Shown here piece after piece: positions 59,701 through 64,000 of a stretch of 64,000 nucleotides of DNA. The DNA lies in the NCBI GenBank assembly GCA_036346255.1, contig CM070632.1, positions 50,790,896-50,854,895 of the forward strand, given 5' to 3'. The notes under the pieces are model-generated. The model was given only the letters and a program-made list of their open reading frames with translations, had not been told where the DNA came from and ran no database searches. How positions within the stretch are numbered: position 1 is the first letter of the stretch; every line of letters starts with the position of its first letter. A program made the translations under genes and the position numbers. The stretch comes from Ampelocalamus luodianensis. Lineage: Eukaryota > Streptophyta > Magnoliopsida > Poales > Poaceae.

Positions 59701-60374
59701 TTTCGGTCGGAGATGGGGAAGAAGCAGGTTTCGACTGTTCCTGCGGGCCAACGGAGAAATTAGGTGGGGGGGAAGAGTTCCTTATGCCCTGCAACACAAC
59801 GTGACGCAGGTGGCGAGGAGTGGGGCTCACCAGAGACAACGAAAACGACGACGGTGGCACGGCGACCAAAACAGGAAATGACGACAAAGAGGGAGAGGGA
59901 GAGAATGGCAAGGAGGGGGTAAGAGCAAGGCAACTGGGGCTTTTACAGCCATCGGGGAAGGAAGGAGCCGTTGTGGGGACTTGATGGCCGTGCGAGGTCC
60001 AAGGGCGACGCGGCTCGGTGTGCGGCACGGTGCGCACGGGCAGGGCGACGCGGCAGGGAGAGAAGGGAAGCAGGGGGGTGTCCGGGTGTGGTGCAAACGT
60101 GGAGGCGAGGGCGGCAACGCACTGGCGCAGACGCGGTGAGCGAGGCAACGCACCGACAGGTGTGGCGGGAGTGGGTTGGGGGCGCAGCGCGTTCCAGCGC
60201 GACATGCAGTAAGGGCGTCTGGTCGCTGGGCGGTCCAGGCCCGAGGAGGTAGGGAATGAGCTGAGCCCAAAGAGGGTTTGGAAAGTTGAAAATCGAGCGA
60301 AAATTTGAGTTGCGCTTTTGATTCAAAAACCAAATTCAAACTCCACTCAACAGTCCCAAAAGTGGGATGTTACA
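56748..60374 (-). mobile_element. Solo LTR, 3.6 kb
   Basis: It starts TGTCGGACCCGG and ends GGGATGTTACA (plus strand), so on the minus strand it runs TGTAACATCCC to GGGTCCGACA. The 5-bp target duplication CTTAT is at 56743-56747 and 60375-60379. There is no PBS, internal region or second LTR. It is a single LTR left by recombination between the two LTRs of a long-LTR element (probably gypsy-type, judged by size and termini only). A truncated relative is at 24033-26725. Open frames in the GC-rich 59.5-60.3 kb part are not convincing genes. Confidence 0.85.
58896..58995. repeat. Tandem duplication of about 46 bp inside the solo LTR
   Basis: Two adjacent copies beginning GGTCCACTGTCAGTGACTCG. 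Confidence 0.9.
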
Positions 60375-60822
60375 CTTATAGACATATAGGGAGATGAGTG
60401 AACCGAAGGGGTCATGTTTTCATGTGGTTTGTTTTCTCCGGCGGTCATCCGATCTCTCTTGTTGATTCAGCATCATGATTCAATTATTAACGATGATAAA
60501 TAAGCCATTGTTCATCAACGCGACAAACGGATGTTATCCAATGGATAGACTAATAGTAGCATTGCGCTCCCAGCAAGTTTAAACAACCAGATCGGGCGTC
60601 AACATTGTTTCAGTGATGCACATCTATTGTGTCAGGACTCAGAAGCAAGCTGCAGTTAACAGATTCGCATACTTTCATCTAACTACGAAGTTATTTGACT
60701 ACCCAGAGCCAAACCAGAAAACAAAGTATAAGAATGGACAACTTTGAAGTCAGCTTCAACCAGATGACAATCATTATCAGCCTTGTTTGTACTGTGCCCG
60801 TCTCCACCTTTAGTACACCATG
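60375..60822. other. Short intergenic, probable 3' UTR of the STICHEL-like gene
   Basis: No frame with known motifs. The right part is presumably 3' UTR on the minus strand, but the poly(A) site was not placed. Confidence 0.4.
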
Positions 60823-63800
60823 CTACCCTTGGATCGCCTCCTCGGTTTCTGACCTGTGCATTGCTTCAGTTTTCGTTTTGCAGTCAGGTCTGATCTTGCA
60901 GAAACAGCAGCTGAACAGTCCCTTGCGAGGCGAAGCTCTATGTTTATCGCGTGGCTGGGACTTTCGACAAGGAGCACAAGTATCGCGCGGTAGAATCTTC
61001 GAGAAACAGCCACGGCGAGCTCTGTCTGCGTCAACCTTTGGTGTATGTCCTCCAGCTTTCAGGGAAACATTTCCTGGAGTGGATGCTTCAGGTATGACAG
61101 AGATCTTTCGATAGCTCAAGATCCTCGACTCGGTATCTCCTGTCTCACCATCTGTACCATGAAGGCACCCCAGAATGTGCAACGGTTTCTCCTTAGGTTG
61201 CCCTGCGAGCAGGGAAGGACAGTCTTTTCTGGATGAAGCTACAGTTCCGCAATCTGTGGCAACTGCATTCTGCGCCTCTTGATCTTCTCTGGATTGCATG
61301 ACCAGGCTGACTGATGAATTCTTGGATACAGCTCTGTTGCTGATGGAGATTGGAGAAAGATTGATTCGGATATCCACATTGCACCTGAGCAAATTCTGCA
61401 GAGAAATCACAAGTGGCTTCCATAAGCTCTCTGATGTAGGTACATCCTCAGGATGGCAGAACTGTAGCTCAGCAACTGCTACACCTGCAATCCAAAGTTA
61501 AACATAATGAAATCTGACTTGAAAATCCTCAGTGTAGACATGCAATGTTGCTGATAGAACGTGTGCAGTTTGGATTCATGGCCAGTGCTGAATGTCGTTA
61601 CTCCAGAAGACCACAACTCAGCATGATATGTTTTAAAGGGGAAAAAACTGTGACCATGATGTACCTACCACCTCATCAAGAACACACTAGCTTATTGACA
61701 AGCCTACATATTTGCTACACGATACATATGTTCAGAGAAACACGTGCTTTCTGGAATGTAGCTTTAAGTACTGCTGGGATAAGATGTATGATGGATCAGC
61801 AGGAAGCAGGGGGTAAGGACTACAGGATAAGAGGAAGTAGGGACATGTTTTCATTATAGATAAAATGACAAACGAATCTGTCTTCCAAACAAAACAGAAA
61901 AAAAAAAAAGCTCCAGCACAGTTAGATCAATTACCTTGGGTTGTGTATAGGGACGACAACTTCCCATCTTTTCGCAATAGATTATGAAGTGACTTAGATG
62001 TGCAGTTTTCAAGAGCCTTCATCCATATCGACTCCAGTACATCTGGATCTCCTAAATTCATATCTAGACAACCGATTTTGTTCTGATAGCAAAGAATAGA
62101 ACTGGTCTCTAAGCTTTCATCTTTCAATATAGCAGCCCCATCATCTGTGTAATGAATAACTTAGTTGACAGTGAACAGACACACTGAGAAAGTGACTTCA
62201 ACAACAGAGTTATGTTTCCTAATGATATTAAATATATAAAATAATTTGTGATATTTCAATAGTAACTTAAGTATATGTTGTTCAGGGGAGGAATCAAAAT
62301 AATAGAAACTATGGGAGGCAGAGAACACTGGTTACCTGTCTGACTCTCTGTGAACATGCTTGAAACTGCAGTATCGTCTAGACAGTAAGGCTCTCTCATA
62401 TTAAACTGTAACAGAGCTGCAGTAAGCCATGTAGACTGGTTCTTTGTGGTTTTCAATTGCTTTTCAGTTTCAGAAAGTATTTCCAGTGCATTCCTGAGTT
62501 TGTGCACATCGACTTCAGCAGCTGAGAAGTAAGATATAAAAGGTTAGATGGATATGGAAATTGGAAATAGTATATTTATGTACACTGTGCGGTTAAACTA
62601 ATAGCTCATGTTTAAAAGTAGAAATTATATTCAGCTAGAGGACTCGTGGAAAAGACAACATTTTGCAGTGCTAAAAATGATTCAACAACATATCTGCAGC
62701 TATTTCATATGTAACCTGCACAACTTTAAAGTTTGCTTAGGAGGGAAGAGGGCATACATGTATGTTTACCAGTAACTTTTCTAACTTCTGAAGAATCTGA
62801 CTGGTGCTTCCCAGCTAAAATATCCATGATAAGATTTGCAAGCTGAGCTAATAGCTGCAGGGGATCGACTTTGGAACTCAAAAGCTCCCTAGCCCTCCTG
62901 ACAATGGTAGCAGCATCTGATGACATAGCCAAAATAAGAAGGTCAAGCAACTCCTCATCTGAGACATCACCTATCTGCAAAAAATATCATAGCAAGTTAA
63001 TGCATTGTTTTCAAAGAAGAAAAAGGCGATTAAGTTTATGATGGTATATATCTGAAAGCTGGAAAGCTAGAGTAATCAACTTACTAGGTCATATGTTACA
63101 GATGTGCTGATCCTTTTTCCGAGCAGAGTTAGTTGGTCAAGCATTTGAACTGCATCACGAATGGAACCATTTGCCTTGCGAGCAAGAAGTTCCAGTGCTT
63201 CAGCTTCAAACTCCATACCTTCTTTTGTGCAAATCTTACTCAACCGGCGGGCAATCTCTGCATCGTCTATCTTGCAAAACCTGTAGCTCTGGCACCATCC
63301 AACTGAATTGCTTGGTAGTTTATCAATGTCAGACGTGATCATGACAAAGATTGAGCTGTCAGGAATCCCTTCAAGACTGCTATAGATAGAGTACCATCCC
63401 TCCTTATCCATGTGTTGACAATCATCTATAATAAAAACCTTGAAGTGTGAAGAAGCAGGAACATCACAGGCATTCCTGAGCAAGGCAGCAACTCTAGATT
63501 TGCAATCCAGTTTGGAAGCATCAATCTCTACCACACTGCTACTGTTTCCTGATAATATAGCCATGCATTCCTCACAATGCCCACACGGTTGGTTCCCACC
63601 TGGAGAGTGGCAATTCAGCGCCGCGGCAAATATTCTAGCTGCAGACGTCTTGCCAATGCCATGCGGTCCATGGAAGAGATAGATAGGAGTAAGTTTTCCT
63701 TTTGAAACGGCAGTAGAAAGAGACTGGACAAAAACATTCTGTCCAACCAGCTCGGAGAAAGACTTGGGCCGGTACTTCCGAAGAAAACTTCTTGTGCTTT

Positions 63801-64000
63801 CCTGAAATGTGTCGACCTCCCTCCGACCTAGTTCTTCTCCTTCGATCACCAAAGAGAAAGCCCTGTCCTTTGCTGCTCTCGACATCCCAGAGATGGCTGA
63901 GCAGCAGTTCTGGTTATGAAGCGCCGCCTTCACTCTCGCATTGGCCTTGATGATGTTGATCGGTGAGTTCGCCAGACAACCAGACCTTGCACTGTCCCCA
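60823..64000 (-). CDS. STICHEL-like protein (DNA polymerase III gamma/tau-like AAA domain), 3' part
   Basis: Five exons on the minus strand, each joined by GT/AG in phase: 63085-64000 (open to the window edge), 62770-62974, 62336-62521, 61935-62144 and 60823-61484 (stop TAG at 60823). This gives about 726 codons; the N-terminal part lies beyond the window. The AAA domain has KYRPKSFSELVGQN, Walker A GPHGIGKTS, the zinc cluster CGHCEEC, Walker B FIIDDC, and NGSIRDAVQMLDQL, as in bacterial DnaX. After it come LLDLLILAMSSDAATIVRRA and the plant-specific C-terminal region. The last exon ends in a Cys- and basic-rich tail (CSCCFCKIRPDC-like). Plant STICHEL proteins control trichome branching and cell shape. 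They act in the cytoplasm or at membranes and not, as far as known, in replication. No truncation was seen. Confidence 0.93.

Noticed and set aside
59564..60339. Two long minus-strand frames (213 and 170 codons), Pro/Ser/Arg-rich
   Set aside because: They lie wholly inside the solo LTR, overlap each other in different frames, and look like GC-rich non-coding LTR.

Overview
This is plant nuclear DNA, most likely from a grass close to rice (Oryza). The support is GC-rich, mostly single-exon coding regions (aldolase and DUF247 genes), plant-type introns, and several grass-type transposon classes nested in one another. Nothing here looks bacterial or organellar. No undescribed system is demonstrated. 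The window is a few ordinary genes separated by dense, well-preserved nested transposons, and the transposon history is the most informative content.

Genes. Five protein-coding loci are well supported. (1) A DUF247 gene on + at 15516-16862. (2) A DUF247 paralogue on - at 28646-30070, with a third, broken DUF247 remnant near 39.3 kb. (3) A cytosolic class I fructose-bisphosphate aldolase on +, two coding exons, 41092-42335, 358 aa. (4) A four-MA3-domain translation regulator of the MRF/ECIP1 type on +, three coding exons, 47623-52367, 712 aa. (5) The 3' five exons of a STICHEL-like protein (DNA polymerase III gamma/tau-like AAA domain) on -, 60823 to the right edge. Loci 4 and 5 converge and are separated by about 8.4 kb that is almost all transposon.

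Mobile DNA, left to right: a short gag-only Ty1-copia element (1257-3142); a Pack-MULE with 9-bp target duplications carrying a trehalose-phosphate-synthase fragment (3404-13083), itself invaded by a full 7.7-kb Ty3-gypsy element (3446-11194, target duplication AGTCT); an LTR fragment split by a CACTA element (13622-15218, target duplication AAT); a Sirevirus-like copia remnant (17709-20235); a possible further LTR (to 22158); a hAT element (22769-27313, 8-bp target duplication) containing a truncated LTR between two about 510-bp copies of the same hAT exon; a 270-bp MITE (28111-28380); a complete but decayed copia element (34075-39298) with no matching target duplication; a copia 5' remnant (44580-45520); a MULE with a decayed transposase (52724-56504) just downstream of the MA3 gene; and a 3.6-kb solo LTR (56748-60374, target duplication CTTAT).

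The genes do not form a pathway. They are housekeeping genes (glycolysis, translation control, a cell-shape factor) plus a small DUF247 cluster. DUF247 genes are known as self-incompatibility determinants in some grasses, but nothing here shows that role. Many differences between paired repeats are single-base indels, so some frameshifts in the transposon genes may be assembly noise.
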